From NCBI GenBank assembly GCA_000226015.1, contig JH152975.1, forward strand, positions 188,840-252,839: a stretch of 64,000 nt of DNA, in the 5' to 3' direction. Source of the stretch: Mnemiopsis leidyi. Its lineage: Eukaryota > Ctenophora > Tentaculata > Lobata > Bolinopsidae. The number at the start of each line of letters is the position of its first letter. The first letter of the stretch is position 1. The position numbers and the translations under genes were made by a program. Below are positions 47,269-60,600 of this stretch, piece after piece. The notes beneath the pieces are model-generated. The model was not told the origin of the DNA. It worked only from the letters and a program-made list of their open reading frames with translations, and searched no databases.

Positions 47269-48948
47269 CGTCATTATCCCGTCCCTGAAACGTCATCAAT
47301 ACTTGGCGTGACGCCAGTACGACGTTCTTAACTCCTTGTGAGGGGATGTTTTTCAGGAATATGTCGTGTCCTAGTGCTGCTTTTAGAGAGAATAGGACAG
47401 TTTTGTCTGATGGTTTGAGGATCATCCTACTAGTATTCCTGCCATCCTACCAGTTTGACTGTGGGTTCACGAAGTTCAATCCTCTATGACGATATAAATC
47501 TTCTCAGCTTTCCTTTTAAAGAAAAGAAATATTTTGTGTTGAATTGCGACCAACCATAATTGTAGAATTGTTCATTATTTGAGAAGAGTGACAGAAAGTC
47601 ACACCATTTGTAAGCTAGTGATACCTCACACACACTCGACGTCCACCATTTTGGTTTGGAGAGAACCATTCAGTGTTATTTAATGTTTTGATTGTTACAT
47701 TATAATGTTCTATTTGTACATTTGTATTATCGGTTTGTTTTTACGGATCAACAAGAACATGAACTATACATAACAATTAAATGGGTGTATACATACTGTA
47801 CTGTCTTATACAGGTAAATGCGTTCGAGAAATTTCTGATTAATAAATTGTTCCTTCTAAGACGCTCGGTATCCGTATATATACGGAAATATTTTTCTATC
47901 GCGATCGATAATTTCCATTTTTTTCTTCATGTTATTTTGGTCCTATTTGTAAGAAAGAGAGTGATACTTCTGATAAAGTGGATTAAGGATTTAGACATGG
48001 TAGGGACTATTTCAGACCGCTAGAAATGCCTTGATTTATTATGTTACTTTGAATTTTCGGTGATGCATTGCATTGTTTTGAGTTGGAGTAAATTTATTAA
48101 AACACTCGTGACGTCATAGGATTTTATTTATTTATGTTTCAGTATAAATCTATCGTGTAAAGTTGTAAATACAATATCAATTGAAGAGATGTTCTAGATT
48201 TTTGTCCTATTAAACTGTTTCATAGTAGAACATGAATATAACTCGGAAAAGCGGTAAGTACCTCAAACCTAAATCAAAATGTGTAGACATAAAACGCCGC
48301 CTTTTTATGATATAATATAAACAGTACAATCTTTTTTCCCTTAATTCAATTATATTGAGCTTAAATCAGCAGCACTTTTAACCATTCAGAAGTGCGGCTG
48401 ATCTAGACTTAGTGTAATTGAGTTTGGAGAAAATAATATTGTACTTTTAAGCCTGTTTGAAGTACGTTCTGCAATCAAAAAACAATAAAACGTGAATACT
48501 AATGATCGAATAGTTTCTGCTTATCTGCTTACCGCTTTTCCTGTTATTCTTAAAATTATTACCTGATTCGCTATTTAGACGAATTTGTACACAGTCAGAA
48601 CTTAATAAACATAGGTCTTTAATACGCAAGCAAAACTGCAAGATTGACGTTCAGCCACCATCTTATGATGGACAATCCTCTTTGTACTGATATTGATATC
48701 ATGTGAGATACTTGTTAGTTGTTCATGTTAAAAACTTTTAACACAATCCCATCTCATTTTACTTTCTTAATTGAGTTGAAACTGTGAGGAAAAGAGCTGG
48801 AACAAGAAAATAGGATCCTGGTTTAAATAAAAAATGGTCTTGCAGCTTAATATTAGATGAACCACGCTGAATCCAAAAAATTAACCTGAACTGGAACAAA
48901 ATCATTTTCAATCATAATCATATTACTGACCCCAAATACACATAGCTA
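47269..48948. other. 3' UTR and downstream flank of the HUNK-like gene
   Basis: Probably begins with the 3' UTR. Candidate poly(A) signals are ATTAAA at 47776-47781 and AATAAA at 47841-47846. The rest up to 48948 shows no gene. Confidence 0.5.
47841..47846 (+). terminator. Candidate poly(A) signal of the HUNK-like gene
   Basis: AATAAA about 570 bases after the stop codon, the first canonical hexamer downstream. Confidence 0.4.
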
Positions 48949-49369
48949 ATGTCTGTGTCACGAAAAATCTTAAATTTGACGTTGGGAGATTTAGAAGAAT
49001 TCCCCGGATTGCTTCCAGGAAGGCACAGCTTCCATCTTCCGGATCCGGACACTGAAAAGAAACAGGGTTTGGAGATCATTGACTGCAATTCCTTATGGCT
49101 TGTCTGGTTTTACAACGTCGCAAATCAGGTGATTTTTCGTCGAATCAAAATAATTTTATATTGTGATTTGTATATTAATATAGAAATTGTTTTCCGTTCC
49201 TTACGCCTTACGTTTACAGAACGATGAAGTCTTCCAATATAACGATTGCAATATCACTGATATCTTACATCATTATCTGTCGCCAAAACAGTTACTGTGC
49301 CTGATCTCAAGTTTCAGTTTCACCCTCTATCGATTATTTCGCATAGCATTTAAAATAAGTTCAGCTTAA
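48949..49369 (+). CDS. Small two-exon protein of unknown function
   Basis: Exon 1 (48949-49128) begins with an ATG preceded by an in-frame TAG and ends at AATCAG|GTGATT. Exon 2 (49220-49369) follows a CGTTTACAG acceptor and ends in TAA; both junctions are phase 0. The 109-residue product contains LTLGDLEEFPGLLPGRHSFH, LEIIDCNSLWLVWFYNVANQ and FQYNDCNITDILHHYLSPKQ, with a hydrophobic C-terminal stretch (LCLISSFSFTLYRLF). An AATAAA lies at 49673-49678, about 300 bases beyond the stop. The family is not recognised. Evidence for a real gene is the clean frame-preserving intron and the non-repetitive composition. Additional 5' exons cannot be excluded, since ACATAG just before the ATG could be an acceptor. 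Confidence 0.55.
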
Positions 49370-52300
49370 AAAATGAAATGACGTCCTTTCTTCAGTCAGT
49401 ACAAGTTATAAGATTAACTTAAAGTGCAGCTATAGCTAGCTATCAATATAGAATGTCTGAAAAGAAAGAAGGAAAAATTGGTCCGATTTTTGTGAACAAG
49501 ACAATAATCGATTTGGCACCACATTTTCGTATTTTCAAGTCTCTTTGCAATAACATTAACTTTTCTCCATTGTCCATTGTGAAAAGAAATTAGGGTGAAT
49601 TCAATGGGTCATTATAGACGCAATCTTGGCAGACTATTTTCGGGAGAAATGTTCTAGAACTTTTGGAGTGTCAATAAAGTACAACTACAATTTGGGGGTG
49701 AATATTGACCTTCATATTTGAATACGTAGACGACACATAAGTTAAACTGCACTCAAAGTATGACGGAGTTTCGCTTCTTCGAATTTAAGTTTATTGCACT
49801 CATGATTTCAAATATCATTATTCTCAAATTGTTTATAATTATTTTGACTTGAATGTACTGTAGCAATTCGATTCGTCCAGCTAATATAAAGATCCCACGT
49901 CCCACCGAATATGCCTCATTCCAACAACGTAAATATCGATTTGACAGTTATTTCCACCGTCAGAGCGCCACATTTCGGGGTATCCGAGGAGAGCGAATGT
50001 CCGACTGAGCTGGGCTGGTGTGAGGCGTGGCAGATTGCAAACAGGACCTGATCCCTCCTAGCTAGACAGACTCAGACATTTCTAACTTTGCTCGGTGAGT
50101 TAAGAATTGTGAGTTTTTGTTTTAAACACCAGCGATCCTTACAAACGTCACATTTTCAATGATCGCGCAAGTTTAAACTGTTGGATTGACCGAGGAGAAA
50201 AGCCCCGTGCTGATGTCTGACGTCTGCTCCGGCCGACCCCAGCCTGCTGTCTAGGACGGGTGTCTCATCACTGCAGAGAGAATTTTTCTTGCCACCAGAA
50301 TTGAAAATATGCTTCGTCCACGGGAGCTCGTTATTTGCTGTTTCGTCCTTTTGATTTAAGTGTCGGTTTTCTGTCCATCTGATGTTGGTTGGTCATGGTG
50401 GCTGGTTGCGGGTAAACTTTAGCAATATTCTATTTGATGATCAGGGACTGTGGTGTGCGTGTGTGGGGCTTGCTGGTGACTCCCAGACCGAATCACAGCC
50501 GGAGAATGTGAAGATGACTGAAGGTTGTTGTCTCACACCTCCCTGTGACATTCACATGCCTTCTCCTAACAGCTGTCGGCTGGCGTATCTTCATTACGAT
50601 CTATTTTTGAGACGTAACCACGTTGTCTATTTTTAGTTTTTCAAGCTGAAATTTTAAATCTCGGCCTCTCAAGTCTCAAAGTAAAAGTTGTAAGTCTATA
50701 ATCGTTACGATCACGTTTTCTACCACTTATAGATGCCGTGGTGGGGGCAGGTATTTGTTTCGGCAGCTGTTATAAGTAAAGCGTGCTAGTCCCCAATCAT
50801 TCCCGGACAAACGAGATAATCGTCCGCAAGTCCGCAACTCCGCCACCAGAAGATTGCGGGATCTATAAGGACAGCTTGACAATTCCGTAGATTCCGCAGT
50901 CGCGTGTGCCTCGCTTCATCTCCCCTATACTTCATTATAACTTTCGACTTTGCCACTTCAATTTGCATGGCTCAGACACAACGTTTAGACTGCTCTAAAT
51001 TTTCATACTTCAGATTTGACAGTTTCCACTCCTTCCTAAGGTTAGCACCAGCAGTTGGTATATCATCCTGTATAGTTGTAAATATTCTTCTTTCTCTCCT
51101 TCTTTCTCGCTAAGGATTCCAATAAACCATTAACATGTCACCGGATCCCTCAGTCACCGTCATTTGCCTTCTCGGAGGATTGAAAGTATCCCTTGATTGA
51201 GAAACCCGATCGTACGTTTCCTCCACAAGGTTAAACAGATGAACACGTGCTTTCTGTCTAGATGGCCTACTGCCGGGATACACCATCACACGTTTATCCT
51301 CATTTTGTGGTGTTCCCTGCTTGTTTTCGCGACGTTTATTAAATCTGTCTGCACCGCCTAGCTTTTAAGTTGTATTGCAAATCTTATTATCCGAAATGTA
51401 TTAACCTTTGGACGAGAATTGTATAAAATTGGTCGCATCCTGTGATCTTTGGCGCGTGCCATCCAGAAAGCGTGACACTGCAGACTTTTTAGACCAAGTC
51501 TTGCTTAAAGTGTGACTTAAAGATATCGCTCACCGTTCCCAACAAGATTAGAAGTTGGTCGATGGAATTAGGGTATAATTTTCGGCTTATTTTGCCAAGA
51601 GATTAAAATTTTGACTGTATAGAAGTTTCTTATGTTTGAAGTTTAAACTTCTCGATATCAGTGGTTAAAGGGGCGTATTAGTTTAATGCAGGCGTGATTG
51701 GTGATTGCTGTATAACTATATTTGCATAACCTTTTGCTATGGTTCACTCACTAAATCTTGGCCACGTAAATGATATTTTTGTCAACGATTCTTACCTGAA
51801 CCATTATATCTTGACTTTGCTGCATTGAACTTGTTAAGTTGTTAAGTTGACAATCTTACTATGATCAAACATTCGCCATTCTATCGATCACTACTTTTTG
51901 TGTGCAGGTGCTTGAATTTGCTGTGTAAATTTGATCGAGATCGTTTATGAGAATTTTGACATTGTTTCTCTGCTTCATTATTTTCTCGAGGCCGGGTGCA
52001 GTTATTGATACAAATTCAAAACATTTTAAATCGTGATTTAAGTATAACGGACATTCCATATAATGAATAAAACTCTTACAACACATATCAGCGCGAGGAA
52101 ATAACAATTGTTAGCTAGACTATGTAGTCTCTTTTAAACCTCGCAGCCCTGCCTTTTAGACAATTTTACTGACTTTTGGACAGCTGCATCTGAAGAGCAC
52201 AATCACCGTCCTTAGTTTCCGAGATCTGTATCGCAGACGTGTTCAGAAAAATCCCGGCAAAACAACACGCTAGCACGGTAGCGTGCTCCGCACTCTGCTT

Positions 52301-52955
52301 ACTAACTCAGATAAGATTAGACCGGGTCCAGACTAAGATTGTCTGCGATTGTCTCCTGGGTCACGTGACAGGGTCTGGAAGATCAGCTGACACTGGCGAG
52401 CCCGTGAAGCTATCTCTCCATCCTCCCTCATTCTTTCTGAAAGTGTCGTCTATCAGGAGAAGGGTGGGGAGAAGTTGGGAGTGAGAGAGAGACGAGTCTG
52501 GTGAAGATTGATAGCCCAACCTGCCCACTCCTAGACTCGTCTTGTGAGAGGGCTTTCATGGGAACGCTTTTATAGGATTTTACGTGTCTCCATCCACCTC
52601 CGGGCACTTCTCGAATCCTGTTTCCTAGTTTAGGATCTGGCAGCTTTGGAGATTACTAATTTTTTTTCTTAATCTCGGCTAGCGCGGTAATCAGCCATGA
52701 TTCATTGTTCTTTTTACTGTTCTTTCGAATCTCATCGTCCAACATGGCATGCTCGACCGTGGGTAGACCAATTAATTGCATTTAGCCAATAGCTTAGCTT
52801 GCTTAATTTGGCATGTTTTTATTGGGTTTTATCCGTGTATTTGTAAGTAACGTGTATACTTCGTATTGTCCTGGTTAGTTGCTGTAAATTTGATTTGAAT
52901 CATAACGTTTTTATACTAATTGATATGGTTAAATTTGAAGGCGGCGAAACGTTTT

Positions 52956-53011
52956 GCTTATTCTCTTAAAAGTACCAACTACTGCTTATTCTCTTAAAAG
53001 TACCAACTACT
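52956..53011. repeat. 28-bp tandem duplication
   Basis: GCTTATTCTCTTAAAAGTAC plus CAACTACT is repeated exactly twice. Confidence 0.95.
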
Positions 53012-53576
53012 GGAAGTCAATAGAAAAGGCCACTAAGTAAATGATGCCATATCTATAGCGCACTCAACACATCTATACTCTATAGTTTATAAATCTGTAT
53101 TAATTCATAAAATTAGTTCCCACTTCACAGTTAGTCTTCTGTCTTCGTGCTAATATTCATAATGACTGTCGCCTCGTAGTAAAAATAGCATTTGTCAGTG
53201 TCCCTTAAAGCATGGCCTCCTTGTCAACCGGTATTCTGGTTTAAAAATAAGCTTATTAAGTCTATAGAATTTAAACTTGTCATTCCTAAATTTTAAGACC
53301 AATTTAAGACGAGGGAACTTTTCTGAATTTTCGTCACAGGCTGCTCCAAGGAATACCTATTAACAATGAAAATTTTCACCTTCGTCGCTTAAGGTCTTCA
53401 GCAATTATGAACCGATTAACAGGAAACCATAAAAACTGTCTACGTTGAAAATGTTTTTTGGTAGTTGTACAATAAACTCTAAATTTAATTCTAAGTTCAA
53501 CTGATTCAAATCCTGGCAAAAAGAAATCACTTAAGAATGTGCAGAAAATTTCTTTGTTCAAATCGCAAAGCTGGAA

Positions 53577-53659
53577 CACTTTAGGCGTCATTTTTTCGTG
53601 ATGTCTGGTCCACATATAACACTTTGGGCGTCATTTTTTCGTGACGTCTGATCCACATA
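53577..53659. repeat. 42-bp tandem duplication
   Basis: ACACTTTAGGCGTCATTTTT followed by TCGTGATGTCTGGTCCACAT is repeated with a 42-base period and three substitutions. Each unit carries a CRE-half-like CGTCA. Confidence 0.93.
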
Positions 53660-56600
53660 CCTAGAACTTTTGCAATACTTTTATATTACGTGACCTCCTG
53701 ACAATATACTGATAATTGTGTAAAACCCAAGATTTTAAACAGCTTCTGATAATCTCGGACACATGAAATGTTCAATATTCAACACCGGGGTTCTACCGAA
53801 CGAATTCCAGGGTTTTTGTTCGTATTTCTCCTCCCCTCAGACTGCCTTAAGCACGTGGGGACGGGTGATTTGATTCGCTTAATGAGGTCACGTCTTGAGA
53901 AGTAAATAGTAAAACCGAAAATGGTGAAGTAGCTGAGGAATTAACCATCGTTGTGGCGTCTCATCTTGGGTCAGTCTCAAAAACTGGATGCTCGCGTTCC
54001 CATATATTCTATTAGGGTGCCATTTTAACAAGGTTTGGGGGCTGGGTCTGAACTCTCCTCATTCATCCTGACCTTGCTCCCAAAACCTTACCCCGTATCC
54101 TGGCTGATCGGACTTCATCCACCTCTAGCTCCCTCACTGTCCGTCTCTAAATCTTAGCACATCCAGCCAACCAGCTTCAAGGTCTGGAGCACCCACCAAT
54201 AAGGATTATCTTGGAGGGATAGTTGGAGAATACCAAGAATAGCTGGCCCACGTGGTGTTGTGTATTGACCTGTTTGTATAGGCGGACTATTCAAGTACAG
54301 ACGACCTCAGTGGATGGAATGGGCTGCCTGGATTCCTAGCTGCCGTCCCATTATCCACTTATCCTGTCAAGCCGTTACGCGCTATCAATGACACATTGAA
54401 GTTAGCTATGAGGAGGTGTCGGGGCGACCAGCGTCAGAAATTGTTAGCCCAGAGGAGATCAGGGATATTACACACTCTGCTAATGGACCTCGACTAGCCC
54501 GCTGCTTTATCTTTAGAGGTATTTGACCGGGGGGTCTTGTCGCTCGTTAGATGGCTGGCCGACCATCGCCCGACTCGATTACACTATCAACAGTTCAGAC
54601 TTCATATAAAACCGGGGTAACTCTCTCCTTCCTTCATTTCCAGTCTGCGATTCTTTAGGTTCGGGCAATTCTCACGGAGTTTGCTATGACTGTGTAGTCG
54701 GTCTAATTTGAAGTGATTTCAGAGTCGGAAATATTTCAAGGACCAGAAGGCCACTTTTGCCATGGTTTCCGGTCTAACTCTGGGGGGCTGGAATTCACCG
54801 CACTTCTTGTACAATTTTCTGATTTAAAGGCATCAGCTAGATAATTCTCAAAACGTGCATCATATTTCGCATTGCAGTTAAAGTTGAAGTTAAACACTTT
54901 TTCATTGCACTTTAGGAACCGTTTTACTTTGGCTGTTTTGTTTAAAATGGACTTCATTCAACTTTGCTGGCGTGGTACTAGTTCTGTCTAGCATCTTGTA
55001 TAGAAATTCCTGTCGCACTTCAAGCGTGAACCCAGTGCTGTAAATTGCAACAAACATGGGACTGACTAAGTGACCCTCGCCTCCTTCTCCCTCTTTCGAC
55101 TGCGTTGTCCCCTTAATTCATGGGCCCGGGACAACTGTAATTAAATTCCTTTAGATTAGCGAACAATTGAAATTCGATTTATAACATCATAAGGTTAATG
55201 AAGGGAAGGGGATTGTAACTATACAGTATACGGTCCCGTTCAACCAGCTGTCTGAATACAGTTCACGTCTGGTCACCTGACCTTCTCGCATCACGTGGTC
55301 CGCTCTGCCAAATCACGGGAACTCCGACCCGATCATTAGGCCCGCCGAGGTTGCCGTCCGCGCCGAACATGCTATTTAAAAGTCGGATCCTCCGACGATC
55401 TGGAGACAGTCAAGTCGTGTCGGCATTAAAGTTGTTACCCTGCACTTTCCTGAGCCTGTCATCTGGTCCCGACCTGGCGATCTGCAGCAGATCGACCGAG
55501 CTAAACTCTCGTGCAATCTACCAGCCTGGGTCGAGATACTGTTTTCATCGGTTTTTATTAGGGGATACTTCTGTGAGAATTGTCCTCTTGTATGGGGTTG
55601 GAATATCGGGCAATGCAGGGGAGTGACGTGGCTTGACGCACTCAACATCTGAACCCTGCTTGTCCTCTGTCAAGACACTACTCCAAAGTGACAGCTGGTA
55701 GGACCAAACTATCAGAACCCGAGCATCAGTTGCCGGTTTTATCTCCCAGTCGACTGGTATCGGGTGTTAGTCACTAGCGAGCACCATGACATGCGGTAGG
55801 GGTACCTGTGGGGCCTGGTCCCGGTTCCTTCGGTGGGAAGAGGGAGGAGGGTGGGAGGTGGAGGTTCCAGGAACCTCACCTGGATCGGTCCTTGGTCCGG
55901 GGTTGATCGGGCTACTCTTCTCGCATCCACTCGCGACCTAGTCGGGGACTAAACTAAATCAATTCATCACGGTGCAACCCATAATAACCCCTAGTAGTGC
56001 ACATAATTAGATAACATTGACTGCTAGTATATTCGTGCTGTTTGTAGTTAAGGTACAGAGCCGGCGGCCGGGCAGTTGCCGTATTCTATTTGAAGTCTAG
56101 CACGCGCCGAGGTGTGAATTAATTGACCCGGTTAATTCTGTAATTCATTGCTTGGCACCACGTGGTCCACCAGCTCAACTCCAATTGGTGCCGCCTCACT
56201 TAGCGATATTCGTATCAAATATCTTGTCAGACCGTTGGAGAGAAAGTCTATTGTACTGTAACTTCCCAGAGTTTACATGGGTCTACTGAGTGGACCCCGG
56301 TCTGGGATGGGTACCATCACCTCTAACAGTCCGCCTCTTATCCGACCCTCGATATCCCCTTCAGGTGATACACAATCTTGAGTACCTGTCTGATTAGCGG
56401 TCGGAGCGACACTTTCCTCCCATGCCGAAATAGATGACTACTCTTAATTGAAATGTGACCATAGAGTGCCATCCTTTTGTTCAGCCCTAAGACCTGACTT
56501 AACGATTATAGACCTCGATCCAACTTTTACTTCAACTCCCAAAGTCTGACGGTGGATGACAATATTTTTTTTGTCTTTTCGTGAGAAGAGAGGGTCTCCC

Positions 56601-57685
56601 GTGGCGAGTGCTCTGACTGAGGTCAGGTCGTGTTCCACCTGACACACTGGATAGCTGGGAATCTTAGTCGACCTGCTTGCCTGGACCGACCCTCCATTAG
56701 CATACCTGTCCCTCTATCTCCTGTCTTTTCAGGTCCCCTATCAGGCACCCCGCATCTATATAAGTATAACTCGCCAATTTGCGGATTGCCGGCTTGTCCT
56801 GATAAAGTCCCAAATCGCTGCTCGGAGATTTTTATTGATTTGGATTCCGTGACGAAGGGAGTATTGTTTGAAAAGCAGCAGCTGCCATTTGTCACTGTCA
56901 GACGTACTACAGCTGTTTTCGGTCTCAATCCGATGCTTGTTTGTCTTATCTGTCTAGTTGACAACTACAAAAACCAGGGTCTAGCTGCCCTTCCTTGATT
57001 GTCGTGTCTCTAATTCGTCTTCAAGTCGTCTCATTCATCTCCCACGGTCAGTTGCCGTGTTGCATTGACGTACAAGTTCATTATTTTGCCAACTTAAACA
57101 GTTTTAATAGCGATCAGCGAGCTTCGTTCCGGTCGTGCTTGTTTCCAGTTACCGCTTACCGGCGTTGTGATGTAAGTACGACCGCCTAAATCCTACCCTA
57201 ACGACCATTTGAAGTCTAGGATTCACGCCCCAATTATTGACTTGAGGAGTTCCGGGTTTTGCATGCTGGAAATCCGTCAATTTCGCCGACCTAATGATCT
57301 TTCGTGATAGCACGTTCAATGGTGCCGGCAGTACCACAATCCCACCCGGTGGTTAAAAATAATCTCAACGGTTCATTACCTCAGGGTTTTACAATTAGCC
57401 CATGCTAAGTGAGCCATTGCCGGTTCTATTATTAACTTCGTGGCGATTTCGCAATTTGCAGTCTCGCTGTGGACTATTTTACCGAGAGTCTTTGATTCGC
57501 TCCATCGACATCGCTGAGATTCCACGAGTTGTACGTCACGTAACGCTGACGATAGATATGTTCCCTTGTGACGTAATACATGTACTGTCAGTGTCTCACT
57601 TTAAAAAGTCGATATTCTGCCGTATCAGAAGTATATTTCCGGTTAACTAAATTCTGTTTCGCTTGTTCTAGGAGAAGAATAGACC

Positions 57686-60600
57686 ATGAAGTTACAAGTG
57701 CAGATCTTGATGGAGGTTATCATGCTGGTTTTTATGATGGTTCTCGCAACCCATGCAGGTATGTTCCGAAAAATAGATTTTGATTAAAATGAATAACATT
57801 TTTTATCTATATTAATAAGTGCTTTCCAGTTTAAACTTCAAAGCTGCCCTCAGACTATCATTATCTAGTAGTTGTCGAACCTTCCACTCCTCTATAGTCT
57901 ATACCGAGAAAATCTCATACTTTACCTCAAATCGCTCAATTCAAAACTAAAAACTGCACTATAAAGCTTTACTCCGGGTCCTTACTGCTGTACAAACAGT
58001 CACGGTCGACCTGACAGATCTCTTTGTCAGAGATCAATACTAACTCTCCGGAGAAAGAGTTTGCCCAGTTCGGGTGAGGGTGATGACAGTGATGATGCGG
58101 GCCTGCATCCCCCCTGCGTCTTCCCATGTCGATCTTCAATCCTGACACAAACATGTTTCAGATTGTTCAAACGAGGAGCTGAGTGATGTTAGTCAGCAGT
58201 GTTCCGGGTATCAAGTTAAAATCAACGGGGAGTGTAGAGATCCGCTTTGTGAGAGGGGATTTTTTCTTAAGGACGGTCATCGCTGTCATAGTGAGTTTTA
58301 TTTATCAGGATTTTCTAGTAAAAAAATTGATTTCACCGGAAATTGAAATGAGGATGTTCTTGCTTAAATAATCGTTCTACTTTTATTTACATATTAAAAT
58401 ATCATTTAGGCCAACTGAAACTCATTTTTTTGCATATACCTTTACATTTATTTGGAATTAATCTGAACAATCGAAATCCAAATTTTATTTAGTATTGTAA
58501 TAAGTTCGTTCAAACTAAAAAATGTAAATAATCCCGGTCCTCATTTCAGGATGTCACTATTCCTGCAAGAGTTGCATTGCCTACGACGTGTGTGACTCAT
58601 GCTCAGGAACTCGATCTCTGCTCAACGGCCGATGTTACATGAAGTGCCCCCGCAAGTTCAAGTCTACTTATTCGGATGGAAACCCCGGTCTGAAAGTCTG
58701 TGCCAAGAGGAAACATGTGACAGGTTAGTTTTGACTGAATTTCAGTTAAGGTAATTAATATCTGATTTTTTAACGATAATCTTAAAACTGCTACAGTTCT
58801 TTTAAGGTCATTTTCATCCGAATTCCATGGACATTTTGACAGCTTACTTTTGTAGATCGATAAAATTGAATATCTTCCTTGTCTTTGCGATAATCTTGCT
58901 CGTCTATTTGCATTTTGCAAGTTGCAAAGCAATAATTTTTAAGCAAATCAACGGAATTTTCTTAATTTGTTGGCTACAACTTCCGCAAAAAATGTCATGG
59001 TGCACATTAATCGCTTTCTTCAAATGGCTCCGATCTATCCTTGACAAATAATGCCAAATGGGTGGGCTATAGTACGTTATCGATCGATATCCGCATCAGT
59101 ACACGCCGAAAATTTTACGGAAATATATATGCTGTGGTTGGTAGCGCAAATGTGCTGCAGATTACCATCCCAGAGTCACTTAAAGTATGTCAGAGGATGT
59201 CATATTGAAAAGATTACAATCACATATTTTCGAGTTCTCCTTTCCCAAATTCTTTGTTAAGACGCTGTCCTGACCTTGTTATGTAGTCTGTAACTGATCA
59301 AAAAAACATCAAACGGTCTCTATTTGTCATTTGATGGCTCACCCCTCCAACTGCCAACTGCCATGTTGGCAGTCTCGCGTGTCTCCCTCCCCCTAAAGTT
59401 TTCTTGTCCCACGGACCTTTCTCCGGCCGCCCCCATCCCGCCCGCTATAAGCTCCGCCACCCACCCAATAGTTTTGATCTTTGAAGCTAATGAGCTCCGG
59501 GCCCGAAAAACATCCAGAAGTGAGGTTCACAGCCTGCCATTTGACTTGTCCCGTGACCAGGGAACCCGCAACCTTTTACCCGGAGTACCACCCACCCCCT
59601 CCTCAGACATGACGTAGCGGACGTGCCATCTCGAGTAGTGACCTCGCATTTTGTCACAGTCCTGGTCATGCCATGCACACCTGAAACTTATCCACAGCGT
59701 GGAATGTACCACATGGGCATGACATCTCTGTTTGAGAAAGGGACAGATAACAAAAAACACGTTGTTGTTGTTGTGGGTTCTTGTCCATGTTTATTTCCGT
59801 CAATGACGTGTTTGTTGACCCCATTTCCGGCCATGTGGCGCCTGTCTTGGATCGATGAATCACTATTCATGGTCCGTACGCTGCAACGAGAATCTCGCGC
59901 CGCTCGTCGTCGCCGCGACATGGGGAATTGGTGTCGGGGGTTGAAATACATGGTCCTCTACTACCGTAGACAATGCTTCATTTGTGTACTGCAACATTAT
60001 TGGATTAAGTTGTATAGCCGGGACCCAAAATTCCGGCTGTCCCTTGTAAATAATCAATTATTTGGTGTCTCGACGGTCGCCCAATCATTAGATGCAGTAA
60101 TGAAAATAATATCCTATTAAGGCAGCCTCTCTCTAATAAGCTAATATGATATGGCACATTTTGGCACACCAGAAAATGAAATATCTTGGCTGTTGGAGCG
60201 GTAAATATGATTTTTGTTGTAAATTTAAGGGTTTTTTACGCGACACGTGGTATATATAGTCACACGAATTTTCTGGTTCAATCTGAAAATCTGTTCTTTC
60301 GAGCAGGTTCTCACTTCTAAAGGAGATTTTCCTAAATGTTTAAAGTCACGTATTCAATTCTACTCTCCGACACTCCGAAGTGCCAGATGAAACTTATCGC
60401 AAATTCTACGGCTGTGGATTTTTCTTTTTAGAAATTTGAAAAGAGCTGAGATCCCAACCAGTTGTAGCAGTAAATAACACTAATGACAATACTATTACTC
60501 ATGACTTGAAACAATTTTTTGTTCTGCATAATTTTATCTCCCTGCCAATGCCCGACAGATTTCCAAATATTTGTCTATTTTTTCCATAAATACTTAAATA

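Larger units (their letters stand above)
49370..57671. other. Gene-poor stretch upstream of the R-spondin-like gene
   Basis: No coding exon is supported over 8.3 kb. The right part (about 54-57.6 kb) is more GC-rich with many short open frames on both strands that show no recognisable protein. Because the first coding exon of the R-spondin-like gene is preceded by an acceptor (TTGTTCTAG), at least one untranslated exon and its promoter should lie here. Two small tandem duplications are listed separately. Confidence 0.5.

Noticed and set aside
56623-56998. Overlapping open frames on both strands (113 and 122 codons)
   Set aside because: Both are open because the DNA is GC-rich and stop-poor; neither shows motifs or splice support.
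59324-59617. 97-codon frame in the R-spondin-like intron
   Set aside because: Pro/Ser-rich composition typical of GC-rich non-coding DNA; no domain and no phase-compatible splice sites with the neighbouring exons.
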